In this document: in pieces, positions 24,242 to 31,525 of the stretch
How the letters are laid out: each line of letters begins with the position of its first letter
Numbering within the stretch: the stretch's first letter is position 1
IMG/VR virus record: IMGVR_UViG_3300030106_005081
Span: 1-32,629 of that record
Source of the DNA: a virus
Direction: 5' to 3' (one strand)
Length of the DNA stretch: 32,629 nt
The notes under the pieces: generated by a model
Database searches by the model: none
The model's input: the letters and a program-made list of their open reading frames with translations, nothing else
Told to the model about the DNA's origin: nothing
Program-made: the position numbers and the translations under genes

Positions 24242-24716
24242 AATTATAAAATATGTTTATCGTGTGTCTAGGTGAACTTTTTCCTAACGCTTGTAAATCA
24301 GTATGAACATTATTTTTTCCATCAAAAAATAACGCTCTGTTATTTATAAACCCTAAATATGTATTTAATTTATTTTTATAATAAAATCCAGTTCCATTAT
24401 AAACAAGTTCATCACCTTTTAAATATAGTATAAAATTATAGTCTTCTTCATCCTCATGCGACATAACTTTTTTAGCATTGTGTCTTAAATGATAAGATCC
24501 TTTATTAACTTTTAAATTAATATTTGGAAAAAATTGTTTTTTTATTTTTTTAAAAAGCCATTCATTTTCTGAATTTCTTTCAAACTCATGTCTAAATCCA
24601 AAATTTCCGTCATCATTTTTTATTGCTTTATAATTTATCTTATTTAAATTATTAAGCAAAATGCTTAATTCTTTTTTATTTAAAAAGTTATCTTTTATTT
24701 GTATGGTAGGCAACAT
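24228..24716 (-). CDS. Fe(II)/2-oxoglutarate oxygenase-like, copy 2
   Basis: The 162-residue protein shows SYHLRHN, then H87-x-D89 (MSHEDEEDYNFILYL), YLGFINNRALFFDG, and H138 (NNVHTDLQAL) followed by R150 (SSPRHTINIFYNY). These supply the H-x-D...H triad and the 2-oxoglutarate arginine, so the active site looks intact although the rest has diverged strongly from copies 1 and 3. I start at the ATG overlapping the previous stop (TAATG at 24716), not at a TTG five codons earlier. Substrate unknown. Confidence 0.75.
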   Translation of the reverse strand: MLPTIQIKDNFLNKKELSILLNNLNKINYKAIKNDDGNFGFRHEFERNSENEWLFKKIKKQFFPNINLKVNKGSYHLRHNAKKVMSHEDEEDYNFILYLKGDELVYNGTGFYYKNKLNTYLGFINNRALFFDGKNNVHTDLQALGKSSPRHTINIFYNYDKN

Positions 24717-25234
24717 TACGAATATTTCCAATTAAAACTTATTCCATATCTAGGCTTATTAGTTTTATTTTTTTCATTTCCATGTGATAAAAATGATGTA
24801 AACATGGCAAAACTCCCGGGTTCAGGTTCTAAAACCTCTTCTATTTCTGGAAAATATAATTTTTGAGGATGTTTAGTTAGCATAATAGTGCCAGACACTA
24901 TGGCTGGTTTATGGTCATGGTATCTTGAATGATCGCCAAAATTTTGTTTAAATCCCCATGCGTCATCTAAAAACCATGGCAAATTTTCAGTAAAATTATA
25001 TTTAGTAATCATGTCACCAAGTGGCATTATCATTTTAATAAATTTTGGATCATTTACAAAATATTTGTAAGAAGTCATTGGACTTATTAAATTAGTAAGA
25101 AAATTTTGATTATCTTTGTGTTTTATACCTTTTTCAATACGTTGGATAAAATAATCCACATCTACTTTTAATTTTCCTTTTACAAAAAAATAATCTCTTT
25201 CTATTTTTGATTTTACAAATTTATCAACTTTCAT
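24716..25234 (-). CDS. 2-oxoglutarate oxygenase-like protein, copy 3 (variant iron site)
   Basis: From the ATG at 25234 the product has 172 residues; a TTG at 25282 would add 16. The sequence WGFKQNFGDHSRYHDHKPAI, then VSGTIMLTKHPQ, EPEPGSFAMFTSFLSHGNE and KPRYGISFNW matches the family of putative 2OG-Fe(II) oxygenases whose first iron motif is HxH (lSGxxYL type) rather than HxD. The distal His and the Arg are present. It is first of the minus-strand trio and faces the plus-strand oxygenase across a short divergent promoter region. Whether it binds iron without the usual acidic ligand is open. Confidence 0.78.
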   Translation of the reverse strand: MKVDKFVKSKIERDYFFVKGKLKVDVDYFIQRIEKGIKHKDNQNFLTNLISPMTSYKYFVNDPKFIKMIMPLGDMITKYNFTENLPWFLDDAWGFKQNFGDHSRYHDHKPAIVSGTIMLTKHPQKLYFPEIEEVLEPEPGSFAMFTSFLSHGNEKNKTNKPRYGISFNWKYS

Positions 25235-25267
25235 GTCTTTATTATGTTTACAAAAATTAATGTATAA

Positions 25268-25296
25268 TTTACTTTTTTTCAAGACAAAAATATGAT
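25268..25296 (+). promoter_or_regulatory. Promoter of the plus-strand P4H-like gene
   Basis: TTTACT (25268-25273) is followed after 17 nt by TATGAT (25291-25296), matching 4 and 5 of 6 sigma-70 consensus positions. The predicted start near 25303 leaves a 10-nt leader before the ATG. The box lies in the gap between two divergent oxygenase genes. Confidence 0.45.
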
Positions 25297-25312
25297 ATAG
25301 CCCATTTTAATT

Positions 25313-25912
25313 ATGAAAGAAAAAACGGTTAATATAACTAATTTCATTGGAATATACGACAATTACATCACTGACCAAGAATGTGATAAGGCTATTAAAT
25401 TATACGAAGATCAAAATAAATTTAACAGAACGGTAAACAGAATTGGATCAGAGAATATGTCTATATTACATAAACAAGATCAACAATTTTTTGCTAATTC
25501 TTCTAATGTAGATGTGTGGTGGGAAAATTTAAAAACTATGATGCATAACTACAATTTAGCATGGAATCACTATTCTAAAAATGTAGGAGCTATAGAAGCT
25601 TACGGGAATGTAAGTGCTTTTAATTTTACTTGTTTAAAAATTCAAAAAACTTTACCAACAGAAGGTTATCATGTTTGGCATCTTGAACATGGTAAAGGTT
25701 TTGAAAATGAAGCAAGAGCTTTTGTTTTTTCTATATATTTAAACGATGTAGAAGATGGAGGCGAAACAGAATTTTTACATTTTTCAAAAAGAGTAAAACC
25801 TAAAAAAGGTAGAATAGTTATATGGCCAGCTGGTTTTCCATACGTGCACAGAGGTAATCCACCTTTATCAGGTGAAAAATATATATTAACGTCTTGGATG
25901 ATGTTACGATGA
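25313..25912 (+). CDS. Prolyl 4-hydroxylase-like 2OG-Fe(II) oxygenase, copy 4
   Basis: The 199-residue protein has the P4H-type fold: GYHVWHLEHG with H123-x-E125, then FVFSIYLNDVEDGGETEFLH, RVKPKKGRIVIWPAGFPYVH with H179, and K189 (GEKYILTSW) at the 2-oxoglutarate position. Glu replaces the usual Asp of the facial triad, which can still bind iron. The pattern matches marine-phage P4H-like enzymes, which probably hydroxylate protein side chains. It is the only plus-strand gene in the structural half. A promoter (TTTACT, 17 nt, TATGAT) lies just upstream, and its end overlaps the convergent 133-residue gene. Strand and promoter suggest a separately acquired cargo gene. Confidence 0.9.
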   Translation: MKEKTVNITNFIGIYDNYITDQECDKAIKLYEDQNKFNRTVNRIGSENMSILHKQDQQFFANSSNVDVWWENLKTMMHNYNLAWNHYSKNVGAIEAYGNVSAFNFTCLKIQKTLPTEGYHVWHLEHGKGFENEARAFVFSIYLNDVEDGGETEFLHFSKRVKPKKGRIVIWPAGFPYVHRGNPPLSGEKYILTSWMMLR

Positions 25913-26305
25913 TGAATATGATGTAGGTCTTGCACCTAATCTAGCTATTTTATCAGATTCACTTTCAGCAGAAACTTCATTACCTGACTCATCAAAAGAT
26001 GTAAGGTTATCATTATCCCAATCAGATTGTAATCTAGCTAAATGTGCAGAGTCCCATCTATCAATAAAATCTTGAAAGTCGCCTAAGTTTGCATCTTCCC
26101 AAGTAGAGTGAGGAGTTGAATCTCTGTACTCAACCGTGTCGCTAGGTTCAAATGTTCCATATTGAATAGCCCAAATGTTATTCCATTTAGCTAATCCCCA
26201 AAAATCATTATCATTTAAAATTTTGTAAGCACCTGCACCATCTCCAGATTGTTTTATAATTTTTTTATCTTCGAATACTACGGTCCATGTTGAATTTGTT
26301 GCCAT
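25904..26305 (-). CDS. Small protein of the tail-fibre block, 133 aa
   Basis: The 133-residue acidic protein is rich in Trp, Asp and Ser (TWTVVFEDKKIIKQSG, DFWGLAKWNNIWAIQYGTF, DFIDRWDSAHLARLQSDWDN) and ends in a disordered Ser-rich tail. AGGAG with a 5-nt spacer precedes the ATG. It follows the collar-domain fibre protein, the usual place for a fibre assembly chaperone or a tip-associated protein, and its acidity fits a chaperone; I do not recognise a family. Confidence 0.7.
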   Translation of the reverse strand: MATNSTWTVVFEDKKIIKQSGDGAGAYKILNDNDFWGLAKWNNIWAIQYGTFEPSDTVEYRDSTPHSTWEDANLGDFQDFIDRWDSAHLARLQSDWDNDNLTSFDESGNEVSAESESDKIARLGARPTSYSSS

Positions 26306-26313
26306 ATTTTCTC

Positions 26314-26886
26314 CTATGTCTTAATAATATAAATTACTGCTAAATAAGGTTGAACAACTGAAGTCGAATCTCCAGTAAAAGTTGCACTCATGTTGTGAGA
26401 GTGACCTGTCCCTGATCCAGCGTTGTTAGTGTTGTTATTTGCTTCCAATAAAGGATAAGATGAAGCTTGCGGTCCTTGATATCTGTGAATTGAACCTCTA
26501 GCACTACCACCATGATCGTGTTCAGCTAGTTGTGCTTCTGATAAAGTTGCATTTGCTGTTGAACCTCCAACGTTTCCAGTTGACTGAACCGTGTTCGCTC
26601 CACCAGTTGATGCTAAAGCTTTAGTTCCAGATTTACCTATTACAACGTTATCTTGTAAATCAGGTAGATTAAAAGTTGATGCACCATCTCCAGCTCCATA
26701 AGTTGTACCTACGATAGCAAATAAAGCAGAGTAAGTTGATCTTGAAACAGCTGCTCCATTACATTCTAAAAAACCTGTTGGCACTGAAGAAGAAGACCAC
26801 GGCACAATAGTTGCTGTAGGAATTCCTTCGATACCAGTAAGATTTGCTCCTGAAAAATCGTATTTTGTTGCTTCGTAATTTGACAT
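26314..26886 (-). CDS. Tail fibre protein with phage tail collar domain
   Basis: The 190-residue protein has the collar signature: ATIVPWSSSSVPTGFLECNG, then SALFAIVGTTYGAGDGASTF and NLPDLQD. It ends as collar-type fibre tips do: EHDHGGSARG, GTGHSHNMSATFTG and VVQPYLAVIYIIKT. The two HxH units (HDH, HSH) are in the region where T4 gp12 and gp37 bind metal ions. I start at the ATG at 26886 with GGAG 7 nt upstream. An ATG at 26922 would overlap the preceding gene and adds unlikely residues. The protein probably forms the receptor-binding tip of the trimeric fibre. Confidence 0.88.
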   Translation of the reverse strand: MSNYEATKYDFSGANLTGIEGIPTATIVPWSSSSVPTGFLECNGAAVSRSTYSALFAIVGTTYGAGDGASTFNLPDLQDNVVIGKSGTKALASTGGANTVQSTGNVGGSTANATLSEAQLAEHDHGGSARGSIHRYQGPQASSYPLLEANNNTNNAGSGTGHSHNMSATFTGDSTSVVQPYLAVIYIIKT

Positions 26887-26887
26887 A

Positions 26888-27589
26888 TTATTTCTCCGTG
26901 TAAGTCCATCCTGTTGTAGCATCGCCTGAGAATACTAATCCAAAAGCTGCGCCTTGCGTATTGACCGTGAGATCAGATGCTGCGTTAGCTATATTAGATC
27001 CATTTCTTCCGACCGTCAATGCATTACTATTAAAATCATAACCTTGATCGACAAAATGCACTTCATCGCCAGTTGCAGGTGAGGCAGGTAGCGTTATTGT
27101 TACTCCTCCACCATTTGTGTTTACTAAAAGCTGAGCTCCAGCTTGAACCGTTTCAGCTGCAGATACTACTCTCCATTTTCTGTACTCATTTACTTTTTCA
27201 ACATTAGTTCCATCAGAATATAATGTATAACAATTACCCTCACATAAAAGAACACCTGTTCCTGAAGAAGTTTTAAAAGTTAAAGTGTTTCCTGCATGAT
27301 CACAATTGTTTTGTACAAAATAAGTTTTTTCAATTGAATCTGGAATAGTCACCGTTCTGTTGGCCGCTAATGTTCCTGTTAATCTAATAACATCGTTTTT
27401 ACCATTTGATAAAGCACCATTAGTAAAAGTTAAAGATCTGTTAGCGTTAGTTAAGTTAAAAGTTGTAAAGCCACCAATAGCTTGTTCTAAAATTAGTAAG
27501 TTTGTATTTGTAATTTGACCCCAAGTTCCCGAGTTTTCACCGGTTGCTTGAACCGTAAGTTTTAGGTTAGCAGATGTTGAATTAGCCAT
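26888..27589 (-). CDS. Tail fibre shaft protein, 233 aa
   Basis: The protein starts MANSTSANLKLTVQATGENS then GTWGQITNTNLLILEQAIGG, a typical start of phage fibre proteins. It continues with beta-strand and turn repeats (RTVTIPDSIEKTYFVQNNCD, GNTLTFKTSSGTGVLLCEG, AGAQLLVNTNGGGVTITLPA). It probably makes the shaft or adhesion segment paired with the collar protein downstream, which follows the stop at once. AAGGA sits before the start. A terminator-like hairpin separates it from the repeat-rich gene upstream, yet the gene can be read by run-through. Confidence 0.82.
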   Translation of the reverse strand: MANSTSANLKLTVQATGENSGTWGQITNTNLLILEQAIGGFTTFNLTNANRSLTFTNGALSNGKNDVIRLTGTLAANRTVTIPDSIEKTYFVQNNCDHAGNTLTFKTSSGTGVLLCEGNCYTLYSDGTNVEKVNEYRKWRVVSAAETVQAGAQLLVNTNGGGVTITLPASPATGDEVHFVDQGYDFNSNALTVGRNGSNIANAASDLTVNTQGAAFGLVFSGDATTGWTYTEK

Positions 27590-27615
27590 TTTTTAATTCC
27601 TTATTCGTTCATTTT

Positions 27616-27645
27616 ATTAAAAATATGAGTTTCTGTCAAACTCAT
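27616..27645 (-). terminator. Terminator-like hairpin after the repeat-rich fibre gene
   Basis: On the minus strand ATGAGTTT-GACAG-AAACTCAT forms a perfect 8-bp stem, followed by ATTTTTAAT. The 5' arm begins at the last base of the TAA stop. The U-tract makes this the best intrinsic-terminator candidate in the window, though the stem is AT-rich. Confidence 0.55.
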
Positions 27646-28607
27646 TATGCAGCTACCTCTTGCCATCCTGGAGGTGTTATAGGCGCTGAACCTGTGTTAA
27701 CTTCATTCCAGATCAAAGCACTACCAGATCCTTGGTTCATAGTCAAGCTTAAACCAGTTAATTGAATATCTATATGAATTGCAATAGAAACTGAAGCTAA
27801 TTGATTATTCATAGAAATTCCAGTTAATGGAATTTCTTGACCAGGAACACCTACCGCCGTTCCTAAAGCAGCTGTCATTGCAATTCCTGAAGGAGATGCA
27901 CCCGCACCAGCTTGACCTACAAGAGTTCCTAAATTAGCAACTGCTAAATTTCCAGTTACAGAGGCATCTGGAGCTGGATCTACATTACCGAGAGTTACGT
28001 TAGCTACGTTTAAAGTATTAAGAAGAACTACTGCTTCACCTAAGAGAGATATATCTCCTGCAGCCGCGGTCATTGCAATACCTGTTACATCAACATTTGC
28101 AAATTGACCTTCAACACCCCAAGCGTTAACATTCCAACCTTGTCTGCCCCAACCTGTTTGATTAAATGCATCTACAGATCCAAGACCCATAGACATTGCA
28201 ATACCTATAGCCATTGCATCAGGACCAGCATCAGCCGTTCCTAAATTAGAAGTCATAGCAATACCAGTTGGAAATGCTTTTCCAACTACGTCTATATTAG
28301 GTGTTCCTAAACTTGCAGATAAGAGTTGATTATTATTTGTGCCAGGACCTGTGCTTACATCGATAGAAGCTACAGCACTTCCTAAAGTAGCTGTAATGGC
28401 GTCACCAGGAGCTATAAGATTTCCTGCGATACCCCAAGCAAAATCATTCCAACCAGCTCTGCCCCAACCAGTGTTAATTTCACCAGCAGTTGACTCATCA
28501 CCTAAAGATGCACTGAGGGCAATACCCGTAAGTGTAAAAGTCGGGTTTGCTGAATCGTTCCATTGGTTTTGACCCCAAAAGCCAGTACCCCAAGTTCCGG
28601 ATGCCAT
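27645..28607 (-). CDS. Repeat-rich tail fibre protein, 320 aa
   Basis: The 320-residue protein is built from about eleven imperfect units around GIAMTAALGT (for example GIALSASLGD, GIAMTSNLGT, GIAMSMGLGS, GIAMTAAAGD, GISMNNQLAS), plus three Trp-rich units (TWGTGFWGQNQWND, GWGRAGWNDFAWG, GWGRQGWNVNAWG). The repeats should give a beta-rich fibrous fold. Trp-rich Gly units like these are common in marine phage fibres. AGGAGG lies 9 nt upstream, but it can pair with CCTCCT directly before the ATG (28608-28622), so its translation may be restrained. A terminator-like hairpin begins at its stop. Confidence 0.8.
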   Translation of the reverse strand: MASGTWGTGFWGQNQWNDSANPTFTLTGIALSASLGDESTAGEINTGWGRAGWNDFAWGIAGNLIAPGDAITATLGSAVASIDVSTGPGTNNNQLLSASLGTPNIDVVGKAFPTGIAMTSNLGTADAGPDAMAIGIAMSMGLGSVDAFNQTGWGRQGWNVNAWGVEGQFANVDVTGIAMTAAAGDISLLGEAVVLLNTLNVANVTLGNVDPAPDASVTGNLAVANLGTLVGQAGAGASPSGIAMTAALGTAVGVPGQEIPLTGISMNNQLASVSIAIHIDIQLTGLSLTMNQGSGSALIWNEVNTGSAPITPPGWQEVAA

Positions 28608-28622
28608 AGGAGGTTACCTCCT
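28608..28622 (-). promoter_or_regulatory. Hairpin that can hide the Shine-Dalgarno of the repeat-rich fibre gene
   Basis: The minus-strand sequence AGGAGGTAACCTCCT lies directly before the ATG. The AGGAGG is the only ribosome-binding site for this gene and is perfectly complementary to the CCTCCT three bases later. Confidence 0.5.
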
Positions 28623-28626
28623 ACGA

Positions 28627-29073
28627 TTAACCAGAGATCCTTAGAATCGCTGCTGTTGATGTGTTAGCCGGAAACTGAATTGTGAAAACTCCAGATGTAG
28701 CTGTTTTATCTCCTCCAAAATCTAAAACTGCTACCGCTGCATTTGAGAACGATGTGTTATAGATTAAAGCACCTCTAGCAGTAATAGTAACGTTAGTAAA
28801 CGATCTATCTGAAAAGTCTACTCTTGCTACACCAGCTGTTATTGAAGTTGCTAAGTTAACTAATTTTCCACCACCTGCTGTGTATTGTCCAGAGTTTGGA
28901 ACTTCATTAGTAGGTGAGCTAGTTAACAAAGAAGCTGTAGCTGAGTTTAGAGTTGCTGAAGAAGTATAAAGAGCTATTTTAAAAATATCACCAGCTGGTG
29001 CCGCTGTAAAATCGTGATCACCATCTAATAATTGTTTTTTAAAAGAGTTTGCAATTGCTTGTGTTATAGCCAT
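28627..29073 (-). CDS. Small virion protein, 148 aa
   Basis: The 148-residue protein (ITQAIANSFKKQLLDGDHDF, then DIFKIALYTSSATLNSAT, GQYTAGGGKLVN, RGALIYNTSFSNAAVAVLDF and a beta-rich end) has an arrangement I have seen often in phage structural modules between adaptors and fibres. It reads as an all-beta protein with one N-terminal helix. AGGAG with a 9-nt spacer precedes the ATG. A tail or baseplate-like accessory role is likely; no enzymatic residues are seen. Confidence 0.78.
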   Translation of the reverse strand: MAITQAIANSFKKQLLDGDHDFTAAPAGDIFKIALYTSSATLNSATASLLTSSPTNEVPNSGQYTAGGGKLVNLATSITAGVARVDFSDRSFTNVTITARGALIYNTSFSNAAVAVLDFGGDKTATSGVFTIQFPANTSTAAILRISG

Positions 29074-29085
29074 TTTTATTTTCTC

Positions 29086-29736
29086 CTATTTTCCTATACG
29101 AGGAACACCACTTTGATATTCGTCTCGTCTTCTTCTTCCCATTTGTTCTATTGAGAAGCCTTCTACCGCTTGTTTATACTTTCCTTCGTATAATTGCAAG
29201 AGATCATTTGGCCCCTTTAGAAAACCATATGCCTCGATTAGACATGCATACAATAAGCCATTGGGAAATTGTAGACTTAAGTATGTAGTTGGAGTTGTAC
29301 TAGATAATCCAGCAGGTTTCAAGATATAATTTAATTGAATTTGATAAGTTTGATCAGGGGTAGGAGCCACCACTATTCTGCTTTCATCCCAATTACTATA
29401 GTATTTTGGAACCCCTTGACTTCCTAAATTATTAAACTCAGACATAAAACTTGTATCTCGGTATTGTAAGAATTCTCTATTGTTAGGTTCAGCCGTTCCG
29501 TCAGAATCTATAATCTGAGCTGATCTAATAACTAACAAATCTTGTGGTGTATCAATAAATCTTGTTCCTGCTATCAGGTTAGCACTCACGTATCTTCTAT
29601 TATTATCGGAATCTACATCTCTTAAAATTCTAAACTCCGCATCTTGAATAAATCCGTTCACAATAGTGTCAGTTAAAACCGTGCTTGTGACTTCTGTATA
29701 ATCTCTAATTTTTTGTACTAGTTCTGTGTAAGTCAT
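29086..29736 (-). CDS. Head-tail adaptor protein, SU10-like
   Basis: From the ATG at 29736 the product is 216 residues. The N-terminal helix region (MTYTELVQKIRDYTEV, then IVNGFIQDAEFRILRDVD), the middle NYILKPAGLSSTTPT and the helix FPNGLLYACLIEAYGFLKGP followed by QLYEGKYKQAVEGF match podovirus adaptor proteins that dock below the portal. The C-terminus is Arg-rich (QMGRRRRDEYQSG). A TTG 16 codons earlier was rejected because the ATG overlaps the previous stop as TAATG. With the gp4-like protein two genes upstream, it should form the neck. Confidence 0.8.
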   Translation of the reverse strand: MTYTELVQKIRDYTEVTSTVLTDTIVNGFIQDAEFRILRDVDSDNNRRYVSANLIAGTRFIDTPQDLLVIRSAQIIDSDGTAEPNNREFLQYRDTSFMSEFNNLGSQGVPKYYSNWDESRIVVAPTPDQTYQIQLNYILKPAGLSSTTPTTYLSLQFPNGLLYACLIEAYGFLKGPNDLLQLYEGKYKQAVEGFSIEQMGRRRRDEYQSGVPRIGK

Positions 29737-30581
29737 TATGTTATATTTATCATTCCTCCCATACCTATACCATGAATCCAACAAGCATAGTAGTAAATCC
29801 CCGTGCTAGATGGAGTCCACTCAATATATCTTTGAGAGGCAGCGTTAAAAGTTGTTGTGTTAGTATAATTTGTTTCATTACTTGTTCCATCTAAATAATA
29901 TACAACACCAGATGATATAACTCCAGATCTTAAAGTTGCTAAGTCAGTAGAATTAGAAGTTGTAATAAATAGAGGGTGATTATCGTTACTGCTATTGTCT
30001 TGTGTAAATCTTATTGTAGTACCTTGAGATAGAGATAAACTTGTTTGTCGAGTTCCATCAAGATAAAATACGTTTCCTGTTCCTCCAACTATATACAATG
30101 TGCCAGATGCGACGGTAACATTATAATTTGGAGAAGACGATGTGCTTATTGTTGGACTTGTAATAGCCCCAGTTAAACTAGAACCAGTTACAGGCACGTT
30201 TACTAGCGTCGAAGGAATTCCTGCTATAACACTTCCTAAAGCTAATGTGGCTTCTCTTCTAGAATTTACAACAGATGGATTTTCAGGCATCATGCTATTA
30301 TTACTTAAATCTTGAAAAGCAAAATCTCCAGGTAAAGTTAAATTAGCTACCATGTTTCCTCCACCAATTTGGTCAGGTGGAAAACGTTGAGGTCTTGCTT
30401 GTTCTAAACCTTGTGGATCAGCCACAAAAGGTTTTGGTTCTAATTGTGGTTGTTTTGGTTCGTACTCTGATATATGCACAAACGCACCATTCCATTCTGT
30501 AACCATTTCTCTCCACGGAAAAGCTTGTCCGCTTCTATCAGAAATTGCTAGTGCGTATTTACCTTTTGCGTACTTTGCCAT
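29736..30581 (-). CDS. Virion protein with C-terminal cupredoxin-like domain, 281 aa
   Basis: The N-terminal half (KYALAISDRSGQAFPWREMV, then FVHISEYEPKQPQLEPKPF) is a linker-rich structural region. The C-terminal half reads as a cupredoxin: SLSQGTTIRFTQDNSSNDNH with H202, and IYYYACWIHGIGMGG with C267, H270 and M274, the His-Cys-His-Met set of a type 1 copper site (CxxHxxxM). Similar C-terminal domains with YYYCxxH motifs are known to me from marine phage structural proteins. GGAG precedes the ATG, which overlaps the gp4-like stop. It lies between two adaptors, so it is probably on the neck or head surface. Copper binding is inferred from residues. Confidence 0.75.
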   Translation of the reverse strand: MAKYAKGKYALAISDRSGQAFPWREMVTEWNGAFVHISEYEPKQPQLEPKPFVADPQGLEQARPQRFPPDQIGGGNMVANLTLPGDFAFQDLSNNSMMPENPSVVNSRREATLALGSVIAGIPSTLVNVPVTGSSLTGAITSPTISTSSSPNYNVTVASGTLYIVGGTGNVFYLDGTRQTSLSLSQGTTIRFTQDNSSNDNHPLFITTSNSTDLATLRSGVISSGVVYYLDGTSNETNYTNTTTFNAASQRYIEWTPSSTGIYYYACWIHGIGMGGMINIT

Positions 30582-31516
30582 TATATCTCCGGATAATAAG
30601 TTTTAGGTGAGATGAAAACACTAGCAGCTGATCCATCTTCTTGCAATGCTCTTTGTAATTCATCCTCATAATACAATTTCATTTCTTGAGTTCTTTGTGG
30701 AGCTTTTTTCATAGATATGTAATAAGATAAACCTGCACACATACATGGAACAAATCTATTAACTACATCTGCTTCGTTAGTATATTTACCAGCATCTTGA
30801 ATTCTTTTTACATAATAAAAATAAATAAATTTACCAGCCTGTGTATCACCCGGTGTTAAATATAAAGTTATTGTAACTTTATCTATAAATCTTTGGACAA
30901 AATATTGTGATGGTTGTCCTGTTGAACTTTTATTTGAAAAAGCTTGATATTGTGATCTATTAATTTTTGATAGTGGTGTGTCTACATCACTTTCGTTTCT
31001 AAAACTAGCTTCAAGAATATCTGAAACCATATCAACAAAATTTGTAACTGCATCACCACTACTATGTGACGCTGCTGTTGTACCATCAGCTCCACGTCCA
31101 GATGCCTCACAAAGTATATTGTTTCCAGAAATAGAAGTGTAAATAATTACTTCATTATTAATTCTAATTTTACCTGTAGGATTCATGTTTTTAACAGATG
31201 CAACAGGTATGGTTGTAGCTGTAGATAAAATACCTGATGATAAAGTTGTAGTTATACCATTTGCATTTCCATCAGATGGTGATCTAAATAGTGTGTATTC
31301 GTTTTTACCAGATTCTAATGTGATCGCTGTTCTTGCAACTTCCCAAAAATGTAAACCTCTGTTGTCCCATTCTTGAAACATTATATTTAAAGAACGTCTA
31401 GCAGATCTTAAATCATTACCAGAGTAATCAAAGAACCCTAGTCTTTCATAAGACTCTGTTATAATATCATCGATCGAGAGAAATTTCTCGAATGTACTTG
31501 TGCCTGAAAAAGTCAC
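30581..31516 (-). CDS. Head-tail adaptor / DNA stabilisation protein, P22 gp4-like
   Basis: The 311-residue protein begins with SIDDIITESYERLGFFDYSG, then RSARRSLNIMFQEWDNRGLH and FWEVARTAITLESGKNEYTL. This pattern typifies gp4-like proteins that bind under the portal and close the head after packaging. The C-terminal half carries TPLSKINRSQYQAFSNKSST and ITLYLTPGDTQAGKFIYFYY. The start is a GTG with a full AGGAGG 5 nt upstream. It marks the head-to-tail transition of the operon, so portal and capsid genes are expected to the right. Confidence 0.82.
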   Translation of the reverse strand: MTFSGTSTFEKFLSIDDIITESYERLGFFDYSGNDLRSARRSLNIMFQEWDNRGLHFWEVARTAITLESGKNEYTLFRSPSDGNANGITTTLSSGILSTATTIPVASVKNMNPTGKIRINNEVIIYTSISGNNILCEASGRGADGTTAASHSSGDAVTNFVDMVSDILEASFRNESDVDTPLSKINRSQYQAFSNKSSTGQPSQYFVQRFIDKVTITLYLTPGDTQAGKFIYFYYVKRIQDAGKYTNEADVVNRFVPCMCAGLSYYISMKKAPQRTQEMKLYYEDELQRALQEDGSAASVFISPKTYYPEI

Positions 31517-31525
31517 GTAAACCTC

